A stretch of DNA of 64,000 nt from CBDCMJ01 sp965224325 (GTDB lineage Bacteria; Chloroflexota; Dehalococcoidia; Lucifugimonadales; UBA3495). Shown here piece by piece: positions 33,100-41,885 of the stretch. A model generated the notes under the pieces. It had not been told where the DNA came from. It saw nothing but the letters and a program-made list of their open reading frames with translations, and searched no databases. The translations under genes and the position numbers were made by a program. Every line of letters begins with the position of its first letter. Position 1 is the first letter of the stretch. The DNA lies in contig CBDCYT010000012.1 of NCBI GenBank assembly GCA_965224325.1, positions 186,001 through 250,000 of the forward strand, written 5' to 3'.

Positions 33100-33690
33100 A
33101 TGAGCAGTCGCGAGGAACTCCGGCGGAAGGGCAATGAGGTCCGCGAACGCCTGCAGCACGGCACTTACCCGGCCCGGGAGCGGCCCAGGGCAGTGGCCGG
33201 CATACCGGGACTGAGGGATTACACTGGAGGAGCCAGCTTTGGAGCAGTGTGGTTCTGGCCTGGACATTCGCTATCGCATGCTGGCCATCCTTTCCGTCCT
33301 GTCCTCACCGCAACGCCCCTCCCAGTTTCAGACCTACGTCCACAGCGCGCTGAACATGGGCTTGGGCCCGGAGGAAATCCAGGAAGTGCCCATACCCTGC
33401 TCCCTCTATGCCGGGCTCTCGTCGGCGGTCAACTCCCTGGAAGTGACGCACGAGGCATTCCGCGAAAGGGGCGTCGAGGCGCCGCAGGCGGGGCCCCGAA
33501 GTCAGCCTGGAAGAGATGGAGCGAAGGGGCCGTGAGCTCCGTGAGCAGCCAATGGGCACGCAGGACCGGGGAGGCTACCCCGATGCCTTAGAGGACCTCG
33601 CGCCGGACCTGAGGACCCTCACTTTCCAGTACGCGTTCGGGGAGATCTTTTTCCGTCCGGGATTGGACCTGAAATCCAGGGTGGAGGGGG
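33100..33690 (+). pseudogene. Carboxymuconolactone decarboxylase-family protein, multiply frameshifted
   Basis: Starts at an ATG with GGAGG upstream and runs SREELRRKGNEVRERLQHG. It changes frame near 33240 to continue with LDIRYRMLAILSVLSS and LNMGLGPEEIQEV, then again near 33500 to SLEEMERRGRELREQ, and on to DLRTLTFQYAFGEIFFRPGLDLKSR before losing similarity at about 33690. The order fits a two-domain CMD protein; its second domain is largely missing. The gene is divergent from the ThDP enzyme gene. Confidence 0.7.
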
Positions 33691-33714
33691 ACACCCCTCT
33701 GGTCGCACGAGGGG

Positions 33715-33954
33715 ATGTACGCCAGCGCCAACGCCTTCAAGGAGAAGGTGAAGCTCACGTTCTTCCACGGAGCCCAGTTCTCCGATCCCAATAGTCTCTT
33801 CAGCGCTGGCCTCGGCGGGAGCAAGTGGCGGGCGATAGACATCCGCAAGGGAGACGAGATAGACGAGACTGCTCTCAAGACGCTGCTGCGAGAGGCAGTC
33901 GACTACAATACCAGGCACTCGGTTCCCAAGAGCAAGGGCTCCAGGGTCGTTTGA
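33715..33954 (+). pseudogene. DUF1801 C-terminal remnant
   Basis: 79 residues matching the end of a DUF1801/YdhG-like fold: VKLTFFHGAQF, KWRAIDIRKGDEIDE, and a C-terminal helix. The N-terminal half is absent; the preceding DNA belongs to the decayed CMD gene. A complete paralogue follows 32 bases downstream. Confidence 0.6.
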
Positions 33955-33986
33955 CTCAGCGCGAAGCCCAGATTGGAGTGAGCGCA

Positions 33987-34466
33987 ATGGCAGCCAAGAC
34001 GCCAAGGAAGCCAACTGAGGCCGCAAAGGACGTCGGCGCTAGGCGGGACGATGCCAAGCCGGGCCTGCTCTCTGGCGGCAACCCTCAGATTCCGAAGGGA
34101 GACGGCGACGCCCCCGTGCAGGCCTACATCGCGGCCATGCCCGGCTGGAAAAGCGACGTCGGGCGACGCCTCGACGACCTCATTGTGCGCACTGTGCCCA
34201 ACGTGCGCAAGGCCGTGAGGTGGAACTCGCCATGGCATGGCATCGAGGGCCAGGGGTGGTTCGCGAGTTACCAGGTCTTCACCGGCTACGTGAAGGTGAT
34301 CTTCCTCAATGGCGCGTCGCTGCGCCCCGTCCCACCTAGCTCGGGCAAGGACCCGGACTCGGGGTGGGTCGACATCAACGAGGGCGAGCTCGACGAGCCA
34401 CAGATGGAGGAGTGGGTCCGGCAGTCGGCCGCCCTGCCCGGCTGGCGGGGGTTCGACCGGCTGTGA
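33987..34466 (+). CDS. DUF1801-domain protein
   Basis: 159 residues. After a ~40-residue charged N-terminus comes the DUF1801 core: VQAYIAAMPGW, RKAVRWNSPWHGIEGQGWF, YVKVIFLNGASL and WVDINEGELDEPQMEEWV. These small cytoplasmic proteins have an iron-chaperone-like (YdhG/frataxin-like) fold and no agreed function. The frame is intact. Its 3' end faces the integrative-element region. Confidence 0.75.
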   Translation: MAAKTPRKPTEAAKDVGARRDDAKPGLLSGGNPQIPKGDGDAPVQAYIAAMPGWKSDVGRRLDDLIVRTVPNVRKAVRWNSPWHGIEGQGWFASYQVFTGYVKVIFLNGASLRPVPPSSGKDPDSGWVDINEGELDEPQMEEWVRQSAALPGWRGFDRL

Positions 34467-36372
34467 GTGTCGACTCAGCGTCGTTCGGAGGCCGTATCAA
34501 AGGCGAATCCGAGTGCCACCAATCGGACGGTCGAGGCGATTTAGGAATGAGATACAGCACCTGCAACAGCGCAGCCGTCGGTTGGCCTTCCCCCTCACAG
34601 CGCAACCACCCACTCAAAGGTTTGTAATACAGTAACGCTTGGCCCCCTGGCAGCTCGAGACGTGGTAGGCCTAGGCGCCCCTCCTCCTTCGGCGGGGGCG
34701 GTCCATGCTTCGGCGACGGGGGCTGCGGTTGAGCGTCCCTCGCTCTTACCGGCGGGGGCGGCTCCTCGTCCATGGGCGTCGCCGCTGGCGTTGCAGGTTC
34801 CGGCTGGGGCTGCTGCGCGGGTCCGAGGGCCGGTGCTTCCTCGCCGCTGGCGGGGTTGTCGTCGGGTAGGGAGTCGATGGGGAGAGGTCCGAATTCAAAA
34901 ACCGCTTTTGCAGCGGTTGCCCGGTCCGCCGGTGTATTGGCTTCAGAGGCCTTGCCTTGGGCCGCCTGCTGGTCCGGCGTTCCTTGAAGGCGCTGGCGGT
35001 TGGCGAATAGCCTCTCGCGGGGTTGGCCGGATTCCGTTCGCCGGCGCTGCGCGAACTCGGAGCGGTCATCACCCGCTGTAAGCGGGCCACGTGGCGGCCG
35101 CGGGCCTTTCTTGGCGGGTGTGGTTAAGACATAGTCAACCCAGCCGCTCCCCGTCGCCGCCGCCATGTCGAAGGCGCCGTTGCCGCCGCCCATGCCTGCC
35201 GCTTCGAGCCTGGCCGACCGGCGGGCCCGGCGCTGCGCTTCCACGGCGGCGGACCCCGCGTCGCCGCTGCTCTCGACCCCGCCTCCCGCGCCCCCGGCCA
35301 CCGCAGCTCCCCCCGGGCCCGTCACCGCCTCCACCAGCAGCAGCGCCGCCGCGATAGCTCCCCGCGTGTGCTCCTCGCCGGTCCGGAATTTCCCCCCGGG
35401 GCTGTGGGTGTCCCTGGAGTGGGCCTCAGGCTGGACCAGGCTAACCACCGGGAGCGGTACGATTGAATCGCCGCTGAGGAGCGGGTAATACACATGGTCG
35501 GACTTTTCCGCCGGGTTCCCTTCGGCTTCCAGCAGCTCGATCCGGCCCCGGTCGTAATGCTCCTGCATTTCCCGGATGGTCAGGCCGTCCGAAAGCCGTT
35601 TCCGCTGCCGGACTTGGGCCGGGGACCGTCCGTCGGGGAAGCCGGCGTTCAGCCGGAAGAATTCCTCCGTCTCGACCTTGGCGCCGTCCAGGATGGAGGC
35701 ATCACCCAACCTTTCCCGGGTTAGGGGCGGCTTCGGCTCGATCACCGGGGCCACGGCCTTGACGCAGCCTAGGTCCGCGCCGGCGTTCAGATACTCGGCG
35801 ATCCGCCCGCGGGCGCGCTCGGTGTCCGCTTCCACCTGCGCCGGGCTGCGGCCCAGTCCGTGGGGAACCCGGCCCAGCAGGTCCCGGATTTCTACCGGTG
35901 GGCCGTTGATGTACACGTGGTCCAACTCTAGCCATTCCCGGTAGCTGAGGCGGCGCCGGCCCACCCCCCGGTCGACGGCCCGTGGGTCCTCCGGGGCGCC
36001 GTTTAGGTAGGAACTCGCCCCGGGACCGTAGCGCTGTCCCGAGCTGCTAGCTATGCCGCCGAAGGTGTCCGCGTAGTCGTCACCGCCATACCCATGACAA
36101 GCCACCGACCCAGATAACGCGGGTCCGTAAGGTTCCGGATCACCGCCGGCACCCCCAAAGAGGTCGGAGGGGTCACCTGACAGCCAACCTGGGCCGAACA
36201 AACCGGGGCTGCTGTCCCGGCCCGGCCCGTCCGGTCGGCTGCCAGGCCGGGCAGGACTCGTGTCCGGGGGCGGCGGTTGCCCCTGCAGGGGATTAGGCCG
36301 GTCCGCCAACCTGGCCACGTGCTGCCCCGGCGGGTGCCGAAGATAGCAGGCGCCGCATTTTCGGTAGGCCAT
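34375..36372 (-). CDS. Large Pro/Gly-rich cargo protein of unknown function
   Basis: 665 residues. The N-terminus has a CGACYLRHPPGQH Cys/His cluster. A low-complexity segment follows to ~115, then two similar units containing GRSPAQV (VPHGLGRSPAQVEADTER and FPDGRSPAQVRQRKRL) about 80-90 residues apart. The rest is Ala/Gly/Pro-rich. Beyond about 34640 the frame probably reads past the original gene end into chromosomal DNA, since it overlaps the DUF1801 gene on the other strand. No family is recognised. It is cargo of the tRNA-Ser element. Confidence 0.5.
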   Translation of the reverse strand: MAYRKCGACYLRHPPGQHVARLADRPNPLQGQPPPPDTSPARPGSRPDGPGRDSSPGLFGPGWLSGDPSDLFGGAGGDPEPYGPALSGSVACHGYGGDDYADTFGGIASSSGQRYGPGASSYLNGAPEDPRAVDRGVGRRRLSYREWLELDHVYINGPPVEIRDLLGRVPHGLGRSPAQVEADTERARGRIAEYLNAGADLGCVKAVAPVIEPKPPLTRERLGDASILDGAKVETEEFFRLNAGFPDGRSPAQVRQRKRLSDGLTIREMQEHYDRGRIELLEAEGNPAEKSDHVYYPLLSGDSIVPLPVVSLVQPEAHSRDTHSPGGKFRTGEEHTRGAIAAALLLVEAVTGPGGAAVAGGAGGGVESSGDAGSAAVEAQRRARRSARLEAAGMGGGNGAFDMAAATGSGWVDYVLTTPAKKGPRPPRGPLTAGDDRSEFAQRRRTESGQPRERLFANRQRLQGTPDQQAAQGKASEANTPADRATAAKAVFEFGPLPIDSLPDDNPASGEEAPALGPAQQPQPEPATPAATPMDEEPPPPVRARDAQPQPPSPKHGPPPPKEEGRLGLPRLELPGGQALLYYKPLSGWLRCEGEGQPTAALLQVLYLIPKSPRPSDWWHSDSPLIRPPNDAESTLTAGRTPASRAGRPTAGPTPPSVARRARPR

Positions 36373-36485
36373 GATGTACCCCCGCTACGTCTCGTACTTC
36401 ATCGCCGGCGCCGGACCAATACCGAAGCCGGGGTACAGGGCGTGGATCACGCCCTGGATTACGCAGCGGCCGGACCTCCGCCGGG

Positions 36486-36908
36486 TCATTCCCCGGCCCC
36501 GGTGACCATTTCGCAGCTCCCCCCGCACCGCCGAACGGGGCATATCTCCCCCTGGCGGCGGGAGGCCAGGTAAGCGCTTGACCGGGAGCGGTATCCGGCG
36601 CTCACCGGGACGGCGATCAGCGGCAGCGGCTTTTCAGGCCTCCGCCTATCCCGGTACGCCATTACGTGGTAATGCCGTTGGGGCGCTGCCACCTGCCGCG
36701 GTTCGGGCTGCGCCGCGGCCCGGCCCCGGCGGTAGCCGCGCCACCAGCTCCCGGCCAGGGCCAGGACTTCCCGGTACTCGGCTTCCCCGCTCTCGCTGCC
36801 GTCGCGCACGGTCGAGTACCAGCCACTGAAGTCGTCCGGTCCCGTGATCTCACCGGTCTCCGTTAAGTAGCTGACGAGCAGTGCCTCTTCTTCGGGGGTC
36901 ATGTTCAA
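36486..36908 (-). CDS. Hypothetical cargo protein
   Basis: 140 residues. An acidic N-terminus (MTPEEEALLVSYLTETGEI) is followed by a Trp-rich middle (GSWWRGYRRGR) and Cys near the C-terminus (CPVRRCGGSC), possibly a zinc site. CAGGAG lies a few bases before the ATG. It is on the same strand as the next cargo gene, 113 bases apart. Confidence 0.5.
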   Translation of the reverse strand: MNMTPEEEALLVSYLTETGEITGPDDFSGWYSTVRDGSESGEAEYREVLALAGSWWRGYRRGRAAAQPEPRQVAAPQRHYHVMAYRDRRRPEKPLPLIAVPVSAGYRSRSSAYLASRRQGEICPVRRCGGSCEMVTGAGE

Positions 36909-37107
36909 CTCCTGCTGGTAGGTTCCTTCCGGTTACCCGGGGTATAGTTGCTGAACATTGTACCTACAGGCGCCGGAACGAAGGTCCGGCGGAAAAAGGT
37001 CTAGTCCGGGTGGCATGTTCGTAGCTGACAGGGGCCCTCCCAGCATTGTTTGCCGCCGGAGTGCTGCAGAAGGCGCGATACTTCAAAGTGATAGGCGTGG
37101 AAAAGTG

Positions 37108-37548
37108 CTAAGCTGAGCGGTTCAGCCCGACGCCAATCGCATTGTTTGCCCCGGAATATTCCCATCTATGATATAAAATTTTTCCGCGCCGGCGGGGGGT
37201 GGACGCAAATTTCGGGGCGGCGGCCTCCCCAAAAGCTCCGGCTTTTTGGCTGCTCCCGACTCCCGCACAACTCGTACTGTGCGCGCCATCCCCCGCTCCG
37301 CGCGGCCGGGAGGCCCCACGCGGCCAGTCGGCAGCACAAGTCGATGCTCCCCGCAGGGTTTTCCAGGCCGCCGCCCGGCAGGTGGGGGGTACGGTGCCCC
37401 GCCCTCTGTCAAGGCGTGGCGGGGGGTTGGCCTCAGGAGCCGGCCGCCGGCCCGGTCTGGCATCTTCACCCGGCGATTGCAAAAGTGTCCGCCGGGCGGC
37501 GCCCGGCAGGCGGAGGGCCTTGGAGACTTTACTGAGACTACGTATCAT
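37108..37548 (-). CDS. Possible cargo gene, frame uncertain
   Basis: An open frame begins at the ATG overlapping the previous gene's stop (ATGATACG at 37548) with SLSKVSKALRLPGAARRTLLQ, which looks genuine at first. Further on, an alternative frame (ending 37122, with PELLGRPPPRNL and AGAEKFYIIDG) looks more protein-like, so a frameshift near 37470 is possible. Function unknown. Confidence 0.3.
   Translation of the reverse strand: MIRSLSKVSKALRLPGAARRTLLQSPGEDARPGRRPAPEANPPPRLDRGRGTVPPTCRAAAWKTLRGASTCAADWPRGASRPRGAGDGAHSTSCAGVGSSQKAGAFGEAAAPKFASTPRRRGKILYHRWEYSGANNAIGVGLNRSA
37141..37193 (-). repeat. Conserved AT-rich block, counterpart of 14977-15030
   Basis: See the copy at 14977. Here it lies about 230 bases upstream of the ATG at 36908, at the end of a cargo frame that reads AGAEKFYIIDG. 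Confidence 0.6.
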
Positions 37549-37823
37549 GGTGTGCCTCCCCCGGGGGACTCGGGGCTGCCCAAACTCGCGAAATAGTCCA
37601 GGACGGGCGCGTAGCTCCCGGTACGTTCTCCGGGGTAATCGCCCCGTAACAACCTTTGCCCGGTGCGGCGGGACCTCCCGCCCAGCAGTAGGCTCAGCAG
37701 CCCGATTTTCGGCTTCTCCCCCCGTGGTGTCAGCAGCGCCAGGGCTGCCGCCACGGCCGGTGTCCAGCTTCGTACCCTCGCGCTGGACACCGGCGGCGAA
37801 GCCCACGGCTGCTCCCATCGCAT
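37545..37823 (-). CDS. Possible small membrane-associated cargo protein
   Basis: 92 residues: a hydrophobic stretch (TPAVAAALALL), then GEKPKIGLLSLLLGG and a soluble tail GDYPGERTGSYAPVLDYFASL. The stop overlaps the next start (ATGA). It overlaps the end of the zinc-cluster gene in another frame, so either gene overlap or a frameshifted fusion explains the region. Confidence 0.35.
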   Translation of the reverse strand: MRWEQPWASPPVSSARVRSWTPAVAAALALLTPRGEKPKIGLLSLLLGGRSRRTGQRLLRGDYPGERTGSYAPVLDYFASLGSPESPGGGTP

Positions 37824-38041
37824 AGATGCGCCGCCCGTCCAGGTCCTCCCGCGGCGGCGGGCGGGTCAAGGGGCAGCGTCCGGGGCTGGTGGTGCCCACC
37901 CGGGCAGCGCAGGACCTCGTAGGCAATCCCCCGCTCGGTGACGCCGTAGCCCACTAGTAGTCAGTCAACCTTGATGTTGAAAGTCATACAGGAATCTGGC
38001 CGATAGTCGTATACTGCTTGGGATGAAGTTCTGATGGGGGG

Positions 38042-38521
38042 GTGGCAGTGATGATCAGGGACAAGTACGCGGTGGGGCTGGCACAGGAACAGCGGGAGGA
38101 GCTCCAGCGACTGATCCGGGTTGGGAAAAGCTCAGCCCGAGTGACCGCCAGGGCGCGGATTCTTCTGAAGAGCGACGATGGTTGGCGGGTGCCCCAAGTG
38201 GCCGAAGCTTTGGACGTGGCGCCGAGCACCGTATACCGGGTCAAGCAGCGTTTTGCCGAAGAAGGGTTGGAGGGGGTTTTGCAGGACCGTCCCCAGGCCA
38301 ACCGGCCCCGGAAGCTGGACGACCGGGGGGAAGCCCACCTGATCGCTCTGGCCTGCAGCCCGGCGCCGCAAGGGCATGACCACTGGACCTTGCGTCTGCT
38401 GGCTGGGAAGGTGGTCGAGTTCGGGCTGGCGCCTTCCATGTCCCACGAGGGGGTGCGCCAGCGGCTCAAAAAAACGCCCTCAAGCCGTGGCAGAAGCAGG
38501 AATGGTGCATCCCCAAGGTGA
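38042..38521 (+). CDS. IS630 transposase, first frame (HTH part)
   Basis: 159 residues, close to the copy at 22299-22778, with the same run of seven A residues for -1 frameshifting near 38468. Intact in itself, but its DDE partner is broken. Confidence 0.85.
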   Translation: MAVMIRDKYAVGLAQEQREELQRLIRVGKSSARVTARARILLKSDDGWRVPQVAEALDVAPSTVYRVKQRFAEEGLEGVLQDRPQANRPRKLDDRGEAHLIALACSPAPQGHDHWTLRLLAGKVVEFGLAPSMSHEGVRQRLKKTPSSRGRSRNGASPR

Positions 38522-39195
38522 GCGCCGGCTTCGTGGCCCACATGGAGGATGTCCTGGACTTGTATGCCGAACCCTATGATGCCCAACGGCCGGTGGTCTG
38601 CTTTGACGAGACCTCCACCCAGTTGCTGGCCGACAGCCGGCCCCCGCTGCCCGCCCAACCGGGAAGACCGGTGCGGCAGGACTACGAGTACCGTAGGGAG
38701 GGCGCCCGCAACCTGTTGCTGGCCTGTGCGCCCTTGGCGGGTTGGCGGCAGGTGGCGGTCACGGAGCGGCGCACGATGCAAGACTTCGCCCACCAGATGC
38801 GCTGGCTGGTGGATGAGGCCTACCCGGAAGCCGAGGTCGTAAGGGTTGTCTTGGACAATCTGAACACTCACCGGACAGCGTCCCTGTACGAGACCTTCCC
38901 AGCTGAGGAAGCCCGGCGGATTGCCAAGCGGCTGGAGTTTCATTACACGCCCAAGCACGGCAGTTGGCTGAATCCTGTCCTGAGCCTGCCGAAGGGATGG
39001 CGGAAATCGAGTTCAGTGTCCTGTCTCGCTGCTGCCTCAAGCAACGCGTCCCCGACGAACCGGCCCTCCGACGGGAGGTCCAGGCCCTGGTCACGGAGCG
39101 AAACGTCGCCCGAACCACCATCAACTGGCGGTTCAACACCCACGACGCCAGGGGCAAACTTCACCGGCTGTATCCCTTCGATTCCAAACATGACT
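38518..39195 (+). pseudogene. IS630 transposase, second frame, disrupted
   Basis: DDE core as in the intact copy up to KHGSWLN. There, 24 bases (38973-38996, containing CCTGAGCCTGCCGAAGG) replace a single C, shifting the frame before the catalytic Glu. The remainder (AEIEFSVLSRCCLKQR) continues in another frame. The final bases adjoin the IS110 insertion site. Confidence 0.85.
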
Positions 39196-39213
39196 ATCGA
39201 GTAACTGAGGTTT

Positions 39214-40668
39214 TCACGCGCCGGTCGCGGCCGTTGCCAAGGGCAGATCAAGGGCGCGGTTTCGATCATCGGATGTGGGTACCAGTTCGTAACCCAGCTG
39301 CGCCGCCCTCCGTTTCGCAGACCGCAATGCTCGTTGATGGTACTGGGCCTCGTAGTAGTCAGCGCCGTCATCCACGTACTGCTGCCCATAGCGCAGCATG
39401 GCGTAGATGATTCTGGCCAGCTTGTGCGCCGTGGCCGTAATGGCCTTGGGCGGTCCCAGCTGCGCCTTCTTGCGGCGCAGGAACGCTCCCAACGCACTGT
39501 TGGAGCGGTACAGGGCGTTGGCCGCCAGCCGCAGCGCCTTGGCTGCCCGGTTGGCGCTGGGCTTGGTTCGGGAGCTGATGACCCTGCCTCCGGTGACCCG
39601 GTTATTGGGACTCAATCCCAGCCATGAGGCGAAATGCTTGGCCGTTGGCCATCTTGTCATATCGGTGCCTACCTCGCTGATTACCTTCAACGCCGTGTAG
39701 GCGTCCACGCCGTTGATCCGGGTCAGGTCCACCCCGGTCATCCGGTACAGGTGGCCGCGGACGTCAAAGCGCGGCGCGTTCCCCTGGATGCGGTTCCTCC
39801 TGGGCTGTTCCGCAGGCGCTGCGCCACCGCTACGGTCGTCAAACTGCCCCATCTGGGTTTCAATCTCCCGGTCGCACTCGGCAATCTTGGCCTGATACAC
39901 CCGGTACAACTCCAGGGCCTGGGTCAGCTCGAAGATGTGCTCCTCCCGCCAGTGCCCCTCCAGCGATAGGGCCATGGTCTCCTCGTCTGCCTTGGTCCTG
40001 GGATCCCGAAATTGCGCCAGCTTTCGCGGGTCTCGCTCACCCCCCACGATGGCTTCGAGGATGGTCATCCCGGTCTTGCCGGTGATGTCGCTGATGACCT
40101 GGTGCAGCTTCACGTTCATCTGGGTCAGCGCCTTCTGCATGTGCTGAACATGCTGGGCCGCATATTCCACCAGCATGGCCCGCTGCCGCAGATAGCTTCT
40201 CAACCGCCGGATGTCGGCCTCGGGCCGGAAAGCCGCCGAAAGCAGGCCGTAGGTATGTAGCTGCTGGAGCCACTGGCAGTCCAGCACGTCGCTCTTGCGT
40301 CCGGGCACGTTCTTAATGCGCCGTGGGTCCACCAGCATCACCTGGAACCCCCGCTCCTCCAAGACTCCAAAGAGCGGTATCCAGTAGACTCCGGTGGACT
40401 CCATCGCCACTGTCTCCACACCGCACTCGGCCAGCCAATCGGCCATAAGGTACAAGTCCGCAGTGAACGCGCCAAACTCGCGCACCGGTTGCTCGCAGCT
40501 GTTTTCGGGCACCGCCGCGAAGTGGCTGCCGGCGCCCACGTCCACTCCCGCCGCACCAAAATTCACCCGTGATAGTTCCGCCGGCAGACCCTCCCGCCTG
40601 CTGGAGGCCTTCACTGCCGGGTTGGCCCTACTGCTGTATGTGCTCATCGTCCCATCCGCCATTACCAT
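39214..40668 (-). CDS. IS110 transposase (DEDD recombinase)
   Basis: 484 residues. The RuvC-like domain has AAGVDVGAGSHF (first Asp), VETVAMESTGVYW (Glu) and KSDVLDCQWLQQL (last two Asp). A coiled-coil middle (~200-300) and the C-terminal Tnp domain follow, with FASWLGLSPNNRVTGGRVISSRTK including the catalytic Ser. Undamaged. With a bridge RNA it would insert the element site-specifically. Confidence 0.9.
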   Translation of the reverse strand: MVMADGTMSTYSSRANPAVKASSRREGLPAELSRVNFGAAGVDVGAGSHFAAVPENSCEQPVREFGAFTADLYLMADWLAECGVETVAMESTGVYWIPLFGVLEERGFQVMLVDPRRIKNVPGRKSDVLDCQWLQQLHTYGLLSAAFRPEADIRRLRSYLRQRAMLVEYAAQHVQHMQKALTQMNVKLHQVISDITGKTGMTILEAIVGGERDPRKLAQFRDPRTKADEETMALSLEGHWREEHIFELTQALELYRVYQAKIAECDREIETQMGQFDDRSGGAAPAEQPRRNRIQGNAPRFDVRGHLYRMTGVDLTRINGVDAYTALKVISEVGTDMTRWPTAKHFASWLGLSPNNRVTGGRVISSRTKPSANRAAKALRLAANALYRSNSALGAFLRRKKAQLGPPKAITATAHKLARIIYAMLRYGQQYVDDGADYYEAQYHQRALRSAKRRAAQLGYELVPTSDDRNRALDLPLATAATGA

Positions 40669-40907
40669 GTAGGCGTGTCGCCAGGGGGTGCCACCGGCAC
40701 GTCACAATCTATCGAACGGGAGCGCCCCCGAAAGGGCAGTCACCAATGATGCAGCCGTAGGACACCCGGACCATGCTGAATAACGGGCAATATGCGCCAC
40801 TGTCAATTCGGCCTCGTCCTGGACGACACCGCCCGCCACGATCGTACCTGACCAGTGTCCTCTCCAGTTACTCCCCTCTGCACGGCCCGGTTCCGGGCAT
40901 AACACTG
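40669..40907 (-). ncRNA. Candidate IS110 bridge RNA region, complete copy
   Basis: Non-coding left end of the IS110, upstream of its transposase on the minus strand. It aligns with 25738-25982 in blocks separated by divergent loops, the pattern expected of an RNA with conserved stems and variable guide loops. The target here is the IS630 right end, so the target-binding guide should match the CATGACTGACTAC region. The folding has not been computed. Confidence 0.55.
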
Positions 40908-41010
40908 CTGACTACTAGGGCGAATCGACAATTGGGTGAAACTCGGCTGAGGAAATAGGGTAGGAGCTTACTAAAGGAGGATAGAGTGTAACCCTGAGAA
41001 GTGACGTGCG

Positions 41011-41394
41011 GTGGAGGGGATTGGCGTGGAACGTTGTGAGTTGAGCGCTGCTCAGTGGCGTCGGATAGAAGGCTCTTTGCCCGGGCGTCCCGGCTGGGTT
41101 GGCGTTACGGCCAAGGACAACCGGAAATTCGTAAACGGCGTCCTGTGGGTGCTGCGCAGTGGAGCCCATTGGAAAGACCTGCCCCCTGGGTACGGCAACT
41201 GGAAAAGCGTCCACAAGCGATTCACCCGTTGGGCCAAGACCAGAATCTGGGAGAAAATCTTCCAGGTGTTGCTGGATGACCCGGACAACAGATACGTGAT
41301 GATTGATTCCACCATAGTCCGGGCCCACCAGCAGGCAGTCTGCGGGAAAGGGGGGGCCAATGTGAGGCTGTGGGCCGCTCCCGGGGTGGACTGA
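41011..41394 (+). CDS. IS5-family transposase orfA
   Basis: 127 residues, counterpart of 594-962, with the HTH and the first catalytic Asp (MIDSTIVRAHQQAV). Its end overlaps orfB at AAAGGGGGGG (around 41348), the likely -1 slippage site, after which the joined frame reads GQCEAVGRSRGGLSTKIH. Confidence 0.85.
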   Translation: MEGIGVERCELSAAQWRRIEGSLPGRPGWVGVTAKDNRKFVNGVLWVLRSGAHWKDLPPGYGNWKSVHKRFTRWAKTRIWEKIFQVLLDDPDNRYVMIDSTIVRAHQQAVCGKGGANVRLWAAPGVD

Positions 41395-41774
41395 GCACCA
41401 AGATTCATCTGGTGGCCGATGCTCAGGGCCGGCCGGTGCGCTTCTCTCTCACCGGCGGTCAGAAGGCGGACGTTTCTCAAGCCATACCCCTGCTGACCGG
41501 CCTCGAGGCCGGAGCGGTCATCGCTGACAAGGGGTATGAGAGCAACCGCGTGCTGGCCTTTATCAGGAACCAGGGCGCCGAAGCGGTCATACCGCCCAAG
41601 TCCAACCGCCGAGACCCTTGGGAATATAACCGGGAACTGTATAAGCAAAGGAACCTGATTGAACGAGCCTTCAACAAATTGAAACAGTGGAGGCGAATCG
41701 CAACCAGATACGACCGCAGAAGTCTCTACCTCCTGTCGGCCCTGTATCTGGTCTCCTCAGTCATCTGGGGCTAG
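41370..41774 (+). CDS. IS5-family transposase orfB
   Basis: 134 residues with AVIADKGYESNRV (second Asp) and RNLIERAFNKLKQWRR (Glu). Ends just before the right inverted repeat. Undamaged, so this copy may be active. Confidence 0.85.
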   Translation: MGRSRGGLSTKIHLVADAQGRPVRFSLTGGQKADVSQAIPLLTGLEAGAVIADKGYESNRVLAFIRNQGAEAVIPPKSNRRDPWEYNRELYKQRNLIERAFNKLKQWRRIATRYDRRSLYLLSALYLVSSVIWG

Positions 41775-41885
41775 CAATTGTCGATTCGCCCTAGTAGTCA
41801 GTCAAACTTGTTTTAGATGGTGATTTGAAGGGTGGACGGAAGGTGCTAATCTAAGCGGTAAACGGGGTTGATGTGAGGTGGCGGT

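Larger units (their letters stand above)
39196..40909 (-). mobile_element. IS110-family element, complete
   Basis: Bounded by CT dinucleotides at 39194-39195 and 40908-40909, consistent with a CT recombination core. Deleting the element with one CT restores the IS630 right end (AACATGACTGACTAC). No terminal inverted repeats, as expected for IS110. It carries an intact transposase and a 239-bp non-coding left end. Confidence 0.85.
37957..40915 (+). mobile_element. IS630-family element, copy 2, interrupted by IS110
   Basis: The left end GTAGTCAGTCAAC begins after TA at 37955-37956. The body runs to 39195, and the last bases of the right end (GACTAC) reappear at 40910-40915 beyond the IS110. 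The transposase second frame is disrupted by a 24-base insertion, so the element was probably dead before or after IS110 entry. Confidence 0.85.
40919..41790 (+). mobile_element. IS5-family (IS427-like) element, copy 2, complete
   Basis: 872 bp with perfect 16-bp inverted repeats (GGCGAATCGACAATTG) and CTAG duplicated at both sides (40915-40918 and 41791-41794). The CTAG target is the centre of the palindromic junction where two IS630 copies met. Confidence 0.9.
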
